From Treponema sp. (lineage in GTDB: Bacteria > Spirochaetota > Spirochaetia > Treponematales > Treponemataceae), in assembly GCA_024690865.1 (NCBI GenBank), contig JAILON010000151.1, forward strand, positions 1 through 49,391: DNA of 49,391 bases, read 5' to 3'. Position 1 is the first letter of the stretch; the number at the start of each line of letters is the position of its first letter. The notes beneath the pieces were generated by a model. It saw only the letters and a list, made by a program, of their open reading frames with translations, was not told the DNA's origin and searched no databases. The translations under genes and the position numbers were made by a program. This document shows positions 27,847 through 36,577 of the stretch, one piece after another.

Positions 27847-27943
27847 CGACCCGTGCGTAGCACGAGGTCGTAACGTTCGCGTGAGCGAACGTGGGTATGA
27901 AGAATGTCCATTCGCAGGTATGAAGAATGGCCATTCGTGGCCA
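27847..27943. repeat. Cluster of hairpins with stable-loop sequences and a 21-bp direct repeat
   Basis: Hairpin 1 (27847-27870): CGACC-CGTGC, loop GTA, GCACG-A-GGTCG, ten pairs and one bulge. Hairpin 2 (27873-27892): ACGTTCGC, GTGA loop (a GNRA tetraloop), GCGAACGT. Hairpin 4 (27928-27943): TGGCCA, TTCG loop (UNCG tetraloop), TGGCCA. Between them GGTATGAAGAATG-N-CCATTCG occurs twice (27894-27914 and 27917-27937). The loops would be stable in RNA, which argues for a transcribed structure. Confidence 0.7.
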
Positions 27944-27962
27944 GTCCCGCCATGTACCATCC

Positions 27963-27991
27963 TTGCCCAATTTGCCTCTCCGTGCTATGCT
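27963..27991 (+). promoter_or_regulatory. Promoter of the DUF6311-like gene, near-leaderless
   Basis: TTGCCC (27963-27968), 17-bp spacer, TATGCT (27986-27991), 10 nt to ATG 28002. Confidence 0.5.
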
Positions 27992-28001
27992 GTCACAAAC
28001 A

Positions 28002-29699
28002 ATGCTGACCATAAACGACAAGAAAAAAGAAATCCTGTATACGCTCGCGGCCCCGCTCATCCTGGGTGCGGCCTGCTTCATCCTCATATACGGAACACGC
28101 ATACTGAACCCCATCTACGACGACTGGCTGCTCGCAGGAGGCGACCTGTCCCAGCACTATATCGGCTGGGAAGGCTACAGGAGCGGCAGCTGGACCTTTC
28201 CCATCGGCCTTTCCAACAGGCTGACCTACCCGACCTCCATTTCAATCATATTCACCGACTCCATCCCCCTGCTGGCGGTCTTCTTCAAGCTGCTTTCGCC
28301 CGTCCTTCCCCAGACATTCCAATACTGGGGCCTCTGGGGGCTTATGGGCTTCATGCTGACAGCCGTGACAAGCACTTGCCTCCTCAAGAAGTATTCCCCG
28401 CATCCCGCCTGTACCCTGCTGGCAAGCCTGTTTTTCATCTGCTCGCCGACAATCCTCCAACGGCTCTACGGACACGAATCGCTCGGTGGGGGCCAGTGGC
28501 TGGTCTTGGCATCGCTCATCCCCCTCGCCTACCATGAGGAGCGTTACCACTGCGCAAAACGGGCGGCAGCCTTCTGGGGGATCCTCGCATTCCTCTGCGT
28601 CGGAATCCACATCTATTTTTCAGTCATCTGCTTCTTCGCCTTGATTGCATTCTGCCTCTACGACCTGCTCAAGACGGGAAAGCTCTGGACAGGCCTTGCA
28701 GCCGGAGCATCCTACTGCCTCACATCGATCGTGGCCACATGGGTCCTAGGGGGCCTTGAAGGAGGCATCCGGGGCAAAGGGGCAGGAGAAGTCGGAGAGT
28801 TCAGCGCAAACATCAACTGCCTCCTGAACCCGATGGAATACTCCCGCTTCATTCCCGCCCTGCCAGTCCACGGGAACGGGCAGCAGGAAGGATTTGCCTA
28901 CCTGGGGCTGGGCATCATCGTCCTCCTCGTGCTTGCCGGATTCGTGTTCTGGCTCCTCGGGAAAAAGAAGGGCAAGACGGACAGCAAAAGCCCGGCTCAT
29001 ACCCCAGCATATAATGGGAAGAAAATCATCGCCTTTGCCGTGGCGGCGGCGCTGTCTTTCCTCTTTGCACTCTCCCCCCTCGTCACATTGGGGAACACGC
29101 TGCTGTTTACCGTTCCCCTCCCCCACGCCGCCCAGAAGCTTCTCGTCACATTCCGTTCGACCGGCAGAATGATCTGGCTATGCTTCTATATCATCTATCT
29201 CGCCGCCTTCAGCCTTTTCACCCGCGCGAGCATGCACACGCGCAAACACCCCTGGCTTCCGGCAGCGAGTCTGGCAGCCTGCCTGATTCTCCAACTTGCG
29301 GACATCTCCCCCATGCTGGCCATGCGGCACGAAAGCCATGCCGCCAAACCGGAATATACGAATCCCTTCATGCAGAATTCCATCATGCTTTCAACAATCG
29401 AAAGCGAAGGAATACAGCACATCAGCATAGCAAGCGTGTTACATACCGAGGAACTGTACGACGTGGCCCAGTTCGCAATGAAAAAGGGACTGACCGTAAA
29501 CAGATTCTGGACGGTCCACCAGATAGGCCGCAAAGATGAAGCTGAAATTCTTCAAAAGGATCTAGCCGACGCGCCCGCCGCTACCGTGTTCCTGTTTAAG
29601 AAGGAAGACGAGGGTCTCTGCGTGGAATACGGACTGGATATGCGTTCAGTAAACGAAGAATACACGCTGGGAATACCAAAAGGGCCAGGGGGGGACTAA
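28002..29699 (+). CDS. Polytopic membrane protein, DUF6311-like, likely GT-C glycosyltransferase
   Basis: 565 residues from ATG 28002. About 11-12 hydrophobic segments. The first periplasmic loop reads NPIYDDWLLAGGDLSQHY, then WEGYRSGSWTFPIGLSN and FTDSIPLLAVFFKLL, which I recognise as the DUF6311 pattern of GD-SQH, a Trp-rich sugar-lipid-facing loop and TDS. The following gene encodes GtrA, a polyprenyl-phosphate-sugar flippase family often paired with such enzymes, and starts at the very next base. Together they probably modify a surface glycan. Some upstream in-frame codons (to 27927) overlap the promoter and are rejected. Confidence 0.75.
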   Translation: MLTINDKKKEILYTLAAPLILGAACFILIYGTRILNPIYDDWLLAGGDLSQHYIGWEGYRSGSWTFPIGLSNRLTYPTSISIIFTDSIPLLAVFFKLLSPVLPQTFQYWGLWGLMGFMLTAVTSTCLLKKYSPHPACTLLASLFFICSPTILQRLYGHESLGGGQWLVLASLIPLAYHEERYHCAKRAAAFWGILAFLCVGIHIYFSVICFFALIAFCLYDLLKTGKLWTGLAAGASYCLTSIVATWVLGGLEGGIRGKGAGEVGEFSANINCLLNPMEYSRFIPALPVHGNGQQEGFAYLGLGIIVLLVLAGFVFWLLGKKKGKTDSKSPAHTPAYNGKKIIAFAVAAALSFLFALSPLVTLGNTLLFTVPLPHAAQKLLVTFRSTGRMIWLCFYIIYLAAFSLFTRASMHTRKHPWLPAASLAACLILQLADISPMLAMRHESHAAKPEYTNPFMQNSIMLSTIESEGIQHISIASVLHTEELYDVAQFAMKKGLTVNRFWTVHQIGRKDEAEILQKDLADAPAATVFLFKKEDEGLCVEYGLDMRSVNEEYTLGIPKGPGGD

Positions 29700-30149
29700 A
29701 TGAACAAGCTCAAAGAACTTTTCATCAAACACAAGGAAATCATCCTGTACCTGCTGGTAGGAGGAATGACGACCCTGGTAAGCTGGCTTACATATGCCGT
29801 CCTCAGGCTTGTCCTGGATGTTGAAAACCCCTTCTGGATGCAGGTCGCGGTCGTCACCCGCTGGATTGCCGGGGTTACCTTCGCCTACGTGATGAACCGG
29901 ATGTTCGTGTTCGAAAGCAGGAACCCAAACATCCTTGCCGAAGCAGCAAAGTTCACTTCTGCCAGAATCACAACGCTCCTCATCGAAATGTTCATCATGT
30001 GGCTGCTTCCCATGTGCCTCCCCGCTTCCGTCCTGGGCATCAAGAAAGACTGGATAGCCACATTCGCCTGTGCCGTCATAGTCACGGTACTGAACTACCT
30101 ATTCTCCAAGCTCCTCGTATTCAGGAAGCAAACGCAAGCAGGGGCGTAG
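29700..30149 (+). CDS. GtrA family membrane protein
   Basis: 149 residues with four hydrophobic segments. LYLLVGGMTTLVSWLTYAVL near residue 17, WIAGVTFAYVMNRMFVFES near residue 57 and VLNYLFSKLLVFRK near the C-terminus match GtrA/DPMS-type proteins, thought to flip undecaprenyl-phosphate-linked sugars across the inner membrane. The ATG at 29700 directly follows the TAA of the preceding gene, and GGGGGG lies about 7 nt upstream. The last codons and the TAG stop lie inside an 18-bp repeat and a hairpin (30128-30156), so the C-terminus QTQAGA may be a recent addition. Confidence 0.88.
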   Translation: MNKLKELFIKHKEIILYLLVGGMTTLVSWLTYAVLRLVLDVENPFWMQVAVVTRWIAGVTFAYVMNRMFVFESRNPNILAEAAKFTSARITTLLIEMFIMWLLPMCLPASVLGIKKDWIATFACAVIVTVLNYLFSKLLVFRKQTQAGA

Positions 30150-30174
30150 CGTTTGCCGCAAGCAGGGGCGTAGC
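30128..30174. repeat. 18-bp direct repeat and hairpin across the gtrA stop codon
   Basis: CGCAAGCAGGGGCGTAGC occurs at 30133-30150 and 30157-30174 (24-bp period). GCAAACGC (30128-30135) pairs with GCGTTTGC (30149-30156). The GCGTAGC core is shared with the hairpin at 27855-27861 on the other side of the DUF6311-gtrA pair. Confidence 0.75.
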
Positions 30175-30182
30175 ACCCGCAC

Positions 30183-30217
30183 AAAAAAAGCCCCCGTCCG
30201 CAAAAGCGAACAGGGGC
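30183..30217 (-). terminator. Rho-independent terminator of gap
   Basis: Minus strand stem GCCCCTGTTCGC with GCGGACGGGGGC (12 bp, two G-U), TTTT loop, then seven T. It lies beyond the duplicated gap tail, so the gap mRNA includes both copies. Confidence 0.85.
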
Positions 30218-30219
30218 CC

Positions 30220-30394
30220 TTCGCCAGCTTATGAGTTTCCGCAGAGCGGAAACTCACGCAATTCTACTTCAACTCGCTAAAGTACTTGATGGTGCGGACC
30301 ATTCGCCGGCGTTCGCCGGCTTATGAGTTTCCGCGGGGCGGAAACTCACGCAATCCTACTTCAATTCGCTGAAGTACTTAATCGTGCGAACCAT
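30220..30394 (-). repeat. Duplicated gap 3' end: 83-bp direct repeat, 92-bp period
   Basis: 30220-30302 and 30312-30394 differ at 9 of 83 positions. Both contain the last 12 codons plus stop of gap ([12 protein letters not shown]) and a GAGTTTCCGC/GCGGAAACTC hairpin after the stop. The remnant copy's codons are at 30302-30264. All five differences within the 39 coding bases are third-position and synonymous. Confidence 0.85.
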
Positions 30395-31417
30395 CTGGCT
30401 CGTATATGAATTCTCATTGTCGTACCAAGAGACAACCTGAACCTCGAAGAGGCCGTCGGCAACCTTGTTGACCATCGTCTGGGTGGAATCAAAGAGGGAG
30501 CCGAAGCGCATTCCGATGACATCGGAAGAAACAATTTCGTCCTCGTTGTAGCCGAAGGTCTCGGGATCAGCAGCCTTCTTCATAGCGGCGTTGACGGCAT
30601 CCTTGGTGACATCGCTGCCCTTGACGACGGCGGTCAGGATGGTCGTGGAACCGGTGGGAACCGGAACGCGCTGGGCAGAGCCGATGAGCTTGCCGTTCAG
30701 CTCCGGGATGACCAGGCCGATGGCCTTTGCAGCACCCGTGCTGTTCGGAACGATGTTCTGGGCACCGGCGCGTGAGCGGCGGAGGTCGCCCTTGCGCTGG
30801 GGTCCGTCAAGGATCATCTGGTCGCCAGTGTAGGCGTGGATGGTGCTCATGATTCCGCTCTGGATTGGGAAGGCATCGTTCAAAGCCTTGGCCATCGGAG
30901 CCAGGCAGTTCGTGGTGCAGGAAGCGGCGGAGATAACGGTGTCGGAAGACTTCAGGGTCTTGTGGTTGACGTTGTAGACGATCGTCGGGAGGTCATTTCC
31001 AGCAGGAGCAGAGATGACGACCTTGCGGGCACCGGCCTTGATGTGCTCCTCAGACTTGGCCTTGGAGGTGTAGAAGCCCGTGCACTCGAGGACGACGTCG
31101 ATTCCCATCTTTCCCCAGGCGGGAAGATTGGCGGCATCGGGTCCCTTGCACTTGTAAATGACGATCTTCTTGCCGTCAACGACGATGTAGTTGTCCTCAC
31201 CCTCGCCGTCGTGGGCCTCAACCGTGTGGTTCTTCTCGCCGATCTTTCCGGCATATCCGCCCTGGGCGGTGTCATACTTCAAAAGGTGGGCAAGCATCGT
31301 GGGGCTGGTGAGGTCGTTGATAGCGACAACCTCGTAGCCTTTCGCGCCGAACATCTGGCGGAAAGCCAAGCGGCCAATGCGGCCGAAACCATTGATAGCA
31401 ACCTTTACATCTGCCAT
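30356..31417 (-). CDS. gap: Glyceraldehyde-3-phosphate dehydrogenase, type I
   Basis: 353 residues, slightly longer than the usual ~335. It oxidises and phosphorylates glyceraldehyde 3-phosphate with NAD+ in glycolysis. NAD-binding [17 protein letters not shown] at the N-terminus, catalytic [19 protein letters not shown] near residue 165, [23 protein letters not shown] near 193 and [19 protein letters not shown] near the end. Extra residues lie in the [16 protein letters not shown] region near residue 70. AGGAG is 12 nt upstream of ATG 31417, so the leader is conventional. It is divergent from trkA. Confidence 0.96.
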   Translation of the reverse strand: MADVKVAINGFGRIGRLAFRQMFGAKGYEVVAINDLTSPTMLAHLLKYDTAQGGYAGKIGEKNHTVEAHDGEGEDNYIVVDGKKIVIYKCKGPDAANLPAWGKMGIDVVLECTGFYTSKAKSEEHIKAGARKVVISAPAGNDLPTIVYNVNHKTLKSSDTVISAASCTTNCLAPMAKALNDAFPIQSGIMSTIHAYTGDQMILDGPQRKGDLRRSRAGAQNIVPNSTGAAKAIGLVIPELNGKLIGSAQRVPVPTGSTTILTAVVKGSDVTKDAVNAAMKKAADPETFGYNEDEIVSSDVIGMRFGSLFDSTQTMVNKVADGLFEVQVVSWYDNENSYTSQMVRTIKYFSELK

Positions 31418-31522
31418 AAAAGTGAACTCCTATATATAGAAATCTTTAGCATTAATTTACCGTTTTTTTTTAAAATGTTCAATAAGTAAAAACAGGGGAT
31501 GATTTTTTCCCCCGCCTTGCGC

Positions 31523-31528
31523 TATAAT
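31523..31528 (+). promoter_or_regulatory. -10 element of trkA, leaderless type
   Basis: TATAAT at 31523-31528, 6 nt before ATG 31535. The -35 is weak (TGATTT at 31500-31505, 17-bp spacing). Confidence 0.55.
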
Positions 31529-31534
31529 GGCGCC

Positions 31535-32971
31535 ATGAACATCGTGATAATCGGGGCTGGCTTTACCGGAGTTCAACTCGCCAAAAGGCTCATCAACGAA
31601 CAGAATGACGTTGTGCTCATCGACAATGACGAAGACACAATACGACACGCCGGAAACCTCTTGGACTGCAAGCTGGTAAAAGCCGACGGCAACAACTTGG
31701 AAACCCTTGAAGACGCGGGAATAGCCAAGGCGGACGCACTGGTAACGCTGACGGAAGACGACGAAATAAACATGATAACCTGTTCCATGGTCGATTCCGT
31801 CTATCCCTCGCTGCTCAAGATTGCCCGCGTCAGGAACTACTCCTACTACGTCAATGCGGGAGAGGCCGCCAAAAAGCATGCGGACACCTTCACCGGCAAG
31901 CACCGACCCCTCTACGGCATAGATTTCATGATCCACCCAGACATAGAGGCGGCAGAAGCCATCGTCAAAGCCGTGGAACACGGAGCGGTCAGCGACATCG
32001 TGACCTTCGGCAGCAAGTTTGAACTGGCCGCCCTTCAGGTAGAAAAAGGCAGTGCGTTCGACTCCGTAGCGCTGAAAGACCTCAGGAAACTCGCAGATTT
32101 CAAATTCATCATCGTCTTCGTAGAAAGCGGGGGCTCCTCATCCCTCCCCTTCGGAGACTCCGTCCTCAAAGCGGGCGACCGGATCGGCATACTCACGGAA
32201 ACCGCAAACCTGCCCCGCCTGCTCCCCCTGTGTGGAGCAAAAGCCGACAAACTCCGTAAGATCGTCATGGTCGGAGCCGGCAGGATAGGCACAAAAGTCG
32301 CCGACCACCTCATCGAAAAGAACCGGAAACCCTTCTACAAAAAGCTGTTCGACAACCAGCAAAACAGAGGTGTTGCAAATTTCGTCATCGTGGACAGCGA
32401 CAAGGAACGATGCAAGGAAGCCTGCGAACGTTTCCCCACGACCAAAGTCCTGTACGGCGACATAACGGACGAAAGCATGGTCAGGGAAGAAGGACTGGAC
32501 AAATTCGACCTGCTCATCGCGGCGACCCACAACCACGAGATGAACATGATTATTTCAGCCTACATGGAATCCTTGGGCGTCGGAAAGTCCATCGCGCTCG
32601 TGGCGCAGTCTCAGTTCGCCGACATAGCCCGCAAGCTGGGAGTAGAAGTTCCCATCCCGCTCAGGGACACCATCGTAGACTCGATTATGAGCCACCTGCA
32701 TGGCAAAAACGTGACGGGCATACATACCGTGGCAAACGGGATGTTCGAGCTTGTGGAATGTGACCTGCCGTCTAGCAGCAAATATTCGGGCAAAGCCCTG
32801 AAGGATATAGCCCGGCCCGGAGAATACCTGCTGCTCCTTGTAAAGAAGCTTGGGAGCGAGGACTACGAGATTCCCGGAGGAAACACGATACTGAGCGCGG
32901 GCGACCATCTGGTCCTCATAGAAAAAGCGGGCAACAAGAAAGTGCTGGAGCGTTTTAGCGGCGCCTCATAA
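31535..32971 (+). CDS. trkA: Trk potassium uptake system regulatory protein TrkA
   Basis: 478 residues from ATG 31535; in-frame codons upstream overlap the TATAAT box and are rejected. Two tandem RCK units: the first Rossmann motif is VIIGAGFTGVQLAKRL (residues 3-18), with NDVVLIDNDEDTIR and a TrkA_C module to about 225. The second is IVMVGAGRIGTKVADHL near 245, with FVIVDSDKERCKEACERFP and a second TrkA_C at the C-terminus. TrkA binds NAD(H)/ATP and gates the TrkH/TrkG channel at the inner face of the membrane. The channel gene is not in this window. Confidence 0.93.
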   Translation: MNIVIIGAGFTGVQLAKRLINEQNDVVLIDNDEDTIRHAGNLLDCKLVKADGNNLETLEDAGIAKADALVTLTEDDEINMITCSMVDSVYPSLLKIARVRNYSYYVNAGEAAKKHADTFTGKHRPLYGIDFMIHPDIEAAEAIVKAVEHGAVSDIVTFGSKFELAALQVEKGSAFDSVALKDLRKLADFKFIIVFVESGGSSSLPFGDSVLKAGDRIGILTETANLPRLLPLCGAKADKLRKIVMVGAGRIGTKVADHLIEKNRKPFYKKLFDNQQNRGVANFVIVDSDKERCKEACERFPTTKVLYGDITDESMVREEGLDKFDLLIAATHNHEMNMIISAYMESLGVGKSIALVAQSQFADIARKLGVEVPIPLRDTIVDSIMSHLHGKNVTGIHTVANGMFELVECDLPSSSKYSGKALKDIARPGEYLLLLVKKLGSEDYEIPGGNTILSAGDHLVLIEKAGNKKVLERFSGAS

Positions 32972-33081
32972 AGCTGCGGTTCAGCTGGCCCCTATCCGCC
33001 CCTCCCGAAAGCAGCGGTCCAAGCGAGAAGCCCCCGACCGCCCCTGAAGAGGCGATGCCTGGCGCCTCCCGCAGCAACGGC

Positions 33082-36000
33082 CTAACAGCCGGCCTTTTGC
33101 AGCTGCTCCAGAAGGATTTCCCTCAGCCGTACAGGATCGAGCGGCTTGGTGATGTACTCGTTCATACCCACGTCCTTCGCCTTCGTGACGGCATCTGCAA
33201 AGGCATTCGCCGTCATCGCAACAATCGGAATCTTTCCCGCATCCGGCCTGTCCAGTGCACGGATGGCCTGTGTCGCCCCGTAACCGTCCATCTTGGGCAT
33301 CTGGATGTCCATAAAGATGGCATCGTAGTGCCCGGCGGCAGAGGCGGAGAACTTATTGAGCGCTTCTTCCCCGTTCTCGGCATGATCCACGGTCACACCC
33401 ATCTTGGTGAAAATCCGTATGGCAATCTCGGTGTTTATCAGGTTGTCTTCGGCAAGGAGCACACTGGCATGGATGGGAGCATCGCCACCGGCCACCTTCT
33501 TCTTGGCAAAATCCTTGACGTCCTTCTCGTCCGCAACCTTCATCGGGATGCTTATGAGGAAGGAACTTCCCTTGCCGACCTCGCTCTCAACCTGTATCTG
33601 GCCGCCCATCAGCTGTACCATCTTGTTGACGATGGAAAGGCCCAGCCCCGTCCCCGGAGTCGTCTTGTCGCGCAGGGGGTTCTTGCTGTCCTGCGTGAAC
33701 TCGTCAAACATCTTCCGCTGGAACTCCTGGGTCATGCCGATTCCGTTGTCGGCAACGCAGATGTGCATCGCAACCATTCCGCCTGAAAGCCGCTCCTGAT
33801 CAACGAAGAAACTGACCGCCCCCCCTGCGGGAGTATACTTGACGGAATTCGACAGCAGGTTCAACGTAACTTGGTTCAGGCGCACCTTGTCCGCCAGAAA
33901 GGCTTTCTCCAGCGGGGGTGCGGCGTTTATGACGCAGTCCAGGCCCTTGTCACAGCACATGGACTCCAGCAGATTGCTTATTTCCTCGATGAAACCGTCG
34001 TAGGAACAGGCCTCCGGGACCAGCTCTATCTTGCCCGAATCTATCTTGGAAATGTCCAGTACATCGTTTATCAGCGACAGGAGGAAGCGGCCGGAGGTCT
34101 TTATCTTGGCAAGGTCGTCCGCGAGCTTGTCCTTCCGGTCCATGTCCTCCTCGGCGAACTGGGTCAGGTTCAGGACCGCTCCAATCGGGGTTCGGATGTC
34201 ATGGCTTATGCGCGACACGAACTCGCTCTTTGCCCGGTTGGCGACATCAGCTCGCCTGAGAGCGTCCTCGACTTCCTGCAGGCGAATCTGCTCCTGCCTG
34301 TACTGCTCGGTGACATCGGTGATGCAGCACAGGATAAGTTCACGGGCCGGGTCCAGGTAGAAGTACTGGGCCATCTTCCTGATAGGCTCTCCGTTCGGAT
34401 TTCTCCAGGGGATGATGTTTGAGTAGTGGGAATCCCTGGCGAGCTCTTTCTGTATGTTTTCTATATCATACTGCTCACGGGAATGGTTTGAGTCTATGGG
34501 CAGGAGATGCCTCTCAATCTCGCTCTCCACGTACTGGTAGTAGTCTATGTACTTCAGATCCTCGTATTCCGGGGAACCGATGAAGCATATTGACTTTTCG
34601 CTGGGGTTGATGACGGCGATGAACTCATAGATGACGTCACCCAGCCTGTTCAGCAGGCGGGACATAAGTTCGTCCTTGGTCACGTCGGTGACGTAGCAGA
34701 AAAACTCTATATCCTTGGTGTTGGGATTCTCCTGCAGGCGGAAATCGGTCTTGACCCACTGCACCTGCTTCTGCCCCCGGAAGCGCATGACATACGAGAA
34801 CTTTGTCCTGCCGGATGTCCACTCCTTGAGAAGGTTGGACCTGTCGAATATCTCCGTGCCGGACCTTCCATCTGCAAGCACCCCGGCAAAACCGTTTCCC
34901 CGCCAAACCATCTCGTCATAGGACATTGCCCGGGCAGAGGGGTCTATCTCGGGCGTACTCTCCAGGAAGTTGTTCATCGACAGGTTCACGTGCGCCGACA
35001 TCAGCATGCCGCTGGAACGTGACAAATGGAAATAGGCGAGCTCCTGCTCGTAGTCGCCTGACTTGACCACCTGGTCGGTGATGTCGTAGGAGGTCGCGAC
35101 CGCGCTGTCCCAATCCCCGGCGGAGCTCTTGGACGGAGTCGCCGAGATGCGCATGACACGCTCGGTCCCGTCCTTGCCCAGGGGAATCCTGATGTCCATC
35201 TTGAACAGCCGCCCCTGCCTCAGGATGGAGAACATCTTCCTAATGCGGATCTGGTCTTCTTCGTTCAGAAGCCCGTACAGGTACTTGGAGACCTCGGTGT
35301 TGTCCTTGGGAAGCCCATAAATCTTGCGGCACCGCTCAAAGAAGGGAGAATCTATGGGCACAGTAGTTTCGGCGTACAGGTCAATCTCCCAGAGGACAAA
35401 CTCCAGGGAGTCAAGGGCGGCCTTGTGCTTCTGCAACAGCTCAAGCTCCTTGTTCTTCAGGGCGGAAAGCTCATCCTCCCGCTTCTTGAGCTCCTTCGCC
35501 CGCTCGTTCTCCGCCCGCAGCAGCTCCTCGCTCTTGATGTAGTCGCTCACGTCCTGGAGCATCGTATAGATCTTCGAAACGCGGCCGGCGGAATCCGCTA
35601 TGCCGTATACGGTCGTCTTCATAAAGGACGTCTCGTCACCCGCCCGCTTGTAGAACCGTATGGTGCAGGATGCCTCCTTTTTACCGGCCTTCACCTGGGT
35701 AAGGATGGAATTGAACGCCTTGTACCCCTCCGAGTCGGTATGGGAAGACAGGATGTAGAGGGGTGTCTGCATGACCTTGGGGAAACCCACGTCCTTCATG
35801 AAACGCCTGGAATACGGAGAATCCACGACGGAAGTCACACCCTTGAGCAGGTTGGTCTCAAATACCACCAGCTTGGCGTTTTCCATCGTCAGCTCATCGA
35901 TCAGCTTGGTGTCGGAAAGGATTCCGCTCGCCTTCCGCAGGGCATCGTTCTCCATCTTGCGGAACACGGGCCCCAGGATGACGAAGGGCAGGTACAGCAG

Positions 36001-36471
36001 GGAAGACTGGTATGTGGAAACGACGGCGGAAGTCACGTCCTCCACCCCGATGAAGCCCTTGGTTTCACCGCCGTACTCCAAGGGCAACACGAGCATGGTC
36101 TTCGCACCGGACTCGACGATTACGCCGTAGTCGGCAAGAATCCGCTTCTCAAAGAAAAGGATGTCCGCCTCATCGTAAAAATAGGCATCTGCAACGGAAC
36201 AGCTGTATGCGGCGGCTTCGCCCTGCAGGAATATATCCGAAGTCCCCAAACTGGAAAAACCGTTTTCCCGGTTCCAGTCGTAGGCCCGGTAGATGATGTC
36301 AACTTCAGCACGAACGTAGAGGCCTATCCTGTTGGCCTCAAGCGTTTCTCCAAGGAGGGAAAGGACACAGTTTATGCTTTCGTCCCTCTCCAAGGACTTG
36401 TGCATAAGGGCGCAGCACTGCATGAGAAGCTGACAGTCACCGCCTATATCTTTGTTGTCCAGTTTCTCCAT
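33082..36471 (-). CDS. Cytosolic hybrid sensor histidine kinase / response regulator
   Basis: 1129 residues, no membrane segments. The N-terminal ~190 residues form a GAF-like domain (CVLSLLGETLEANRIGLYVRAE, read in parts). Several PAS-type domains and a coiled coil near 330-370 (ERAKELKKREDELSALKNKE) follow. HisKA with the phosphoacceptor His in FVSRISHDIRTPIGAVLNLT lies near 755. The HATPase_c domain has LNLLSNSVKYTP, VADNGIGM and TPGTGLGLSIVNKM. The C-terminal receiver (about 1000-1129) has AEDN, the phosphorylated Asp in IFMDIQMPKMDG and Lys in YITKPL. No output regulator gene is adjacent. The ATG at 36471 has AGGGAG upstream. It follows asnA on the same strand by about 106 bp but has its own promoter-like region. 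Confidence 0.93.
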   Translation of the reverse strand: MEKLDNKDIGGDCQLLMQCCALMHKSLERDESINCVLSLLGETLEANRIGLYVRAEVDIIYRAYDWNRENGFSSLGTSDIFLQGEAAAYSCSVADAYFYDEADILFFEKRILADYGVIVESGAKTMLVLPLEYGGETKGFIGVEDVTSAVVSTYQSSLLYLPFVILGPVFRKMENDALRKASGILSDTKLIDELTMENAKLVVFETNLLKGVTSVVDSPYSRRFMKDVGFPKVMQTPLYILSSHTDSEGYKAFNSILTQVKAGKKEASCTIRFYKRAGDETSFMKTTVYGIADSAGRVSKIYTMLQDVSDYIKSEELLRAENERAKELKKREDELSALKNKELELLQKHKAALDSLEFVLWEIDLYAETTVPIDSPFFERCRKIYGLPKDNTEVSKYLYGLLNEEDQIRIRKMFSILRQGRLFKMDIRIPLGKDGTERVMRISATPSKSSAGDWDSAVATSYDITDQVVKSGDYEQELAYFHLSRSSGMLMSAHVNLSMNNFLESTPEIDPSARAMSYDEMVWRGNGFAGVLADGRSGTEIFDRSNLLKEWTSGRTKFSYVMRFRGQKQVQWVKTDFRLQENPNTKDIEFFCYVTDVTKDELMSRLLNRLGDVIYEFIAVINPSEKSICFIGSPEYEDLKYIDYYQYVESEIERHLLPIDSNHSREQYDIENIQKELARDSHYSNIIPWRNPNGEPIRKMAQYFYLDPARELILCCITDVTEQYRQEQIRLQEVEDALRRADVANRAKSEFVSRISHDIRTPIGAVLNLTQFAEEDMDRKDKLADDLAKIKTSGRFLLSLINDVLDISKIDSGKIELVPEACSYDGFIEEISNLLESMCCDKGLDCVINAAPPLEKAFLADKVRLNQVTLNLLSNSVKYTPAGGAVSFFVDQERLSGGMVAMHICVADNGIGMTQEFQRKMFDEFTQDSKNPLRDKTTPGTGLGLSIVNKMVQLMGGQIQVESEVGKGSSFLISIPMKVADEKDVKDFAKKKVAGGDAPIHASVLLAEDNLINTEIAIRIFTKMGVTVDHAENGEEALNKFSASAAGHYDAIFMDIQMPKMDGYGATQAIRALDRPDAGKIPIVAMTANAFADAVTKAKDVGMNEYITKPLDPVRLREILLEQLQKAGC

Positions 36472-36499
36472 CTAAAACCGTCTCCCTGTTCCGACTATC

Positions 36500-36513
36500 A
36501 TATACTAGTATAT
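36500..36513. promoter_or_regulatory. Palindrome at the histidine kinase promoter
   Basis: ATATACTAGTATAT is a perfect 14-bp palindrome about 30 bp upstream of the kinase start, overlapping possible -10 hexamers (TATACT or TATGAT on the minus strand). A second palindrome, CGATAATATCG, follows at once. Operator role is inferred from position only. Confidence 0.4.
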
Positions 36514-36577
36514 ACGATAATATCGGAATCTTCAAGTTTTTCCATCAACGGAACAGGAAGGGAACAGGGAAGCCAGG

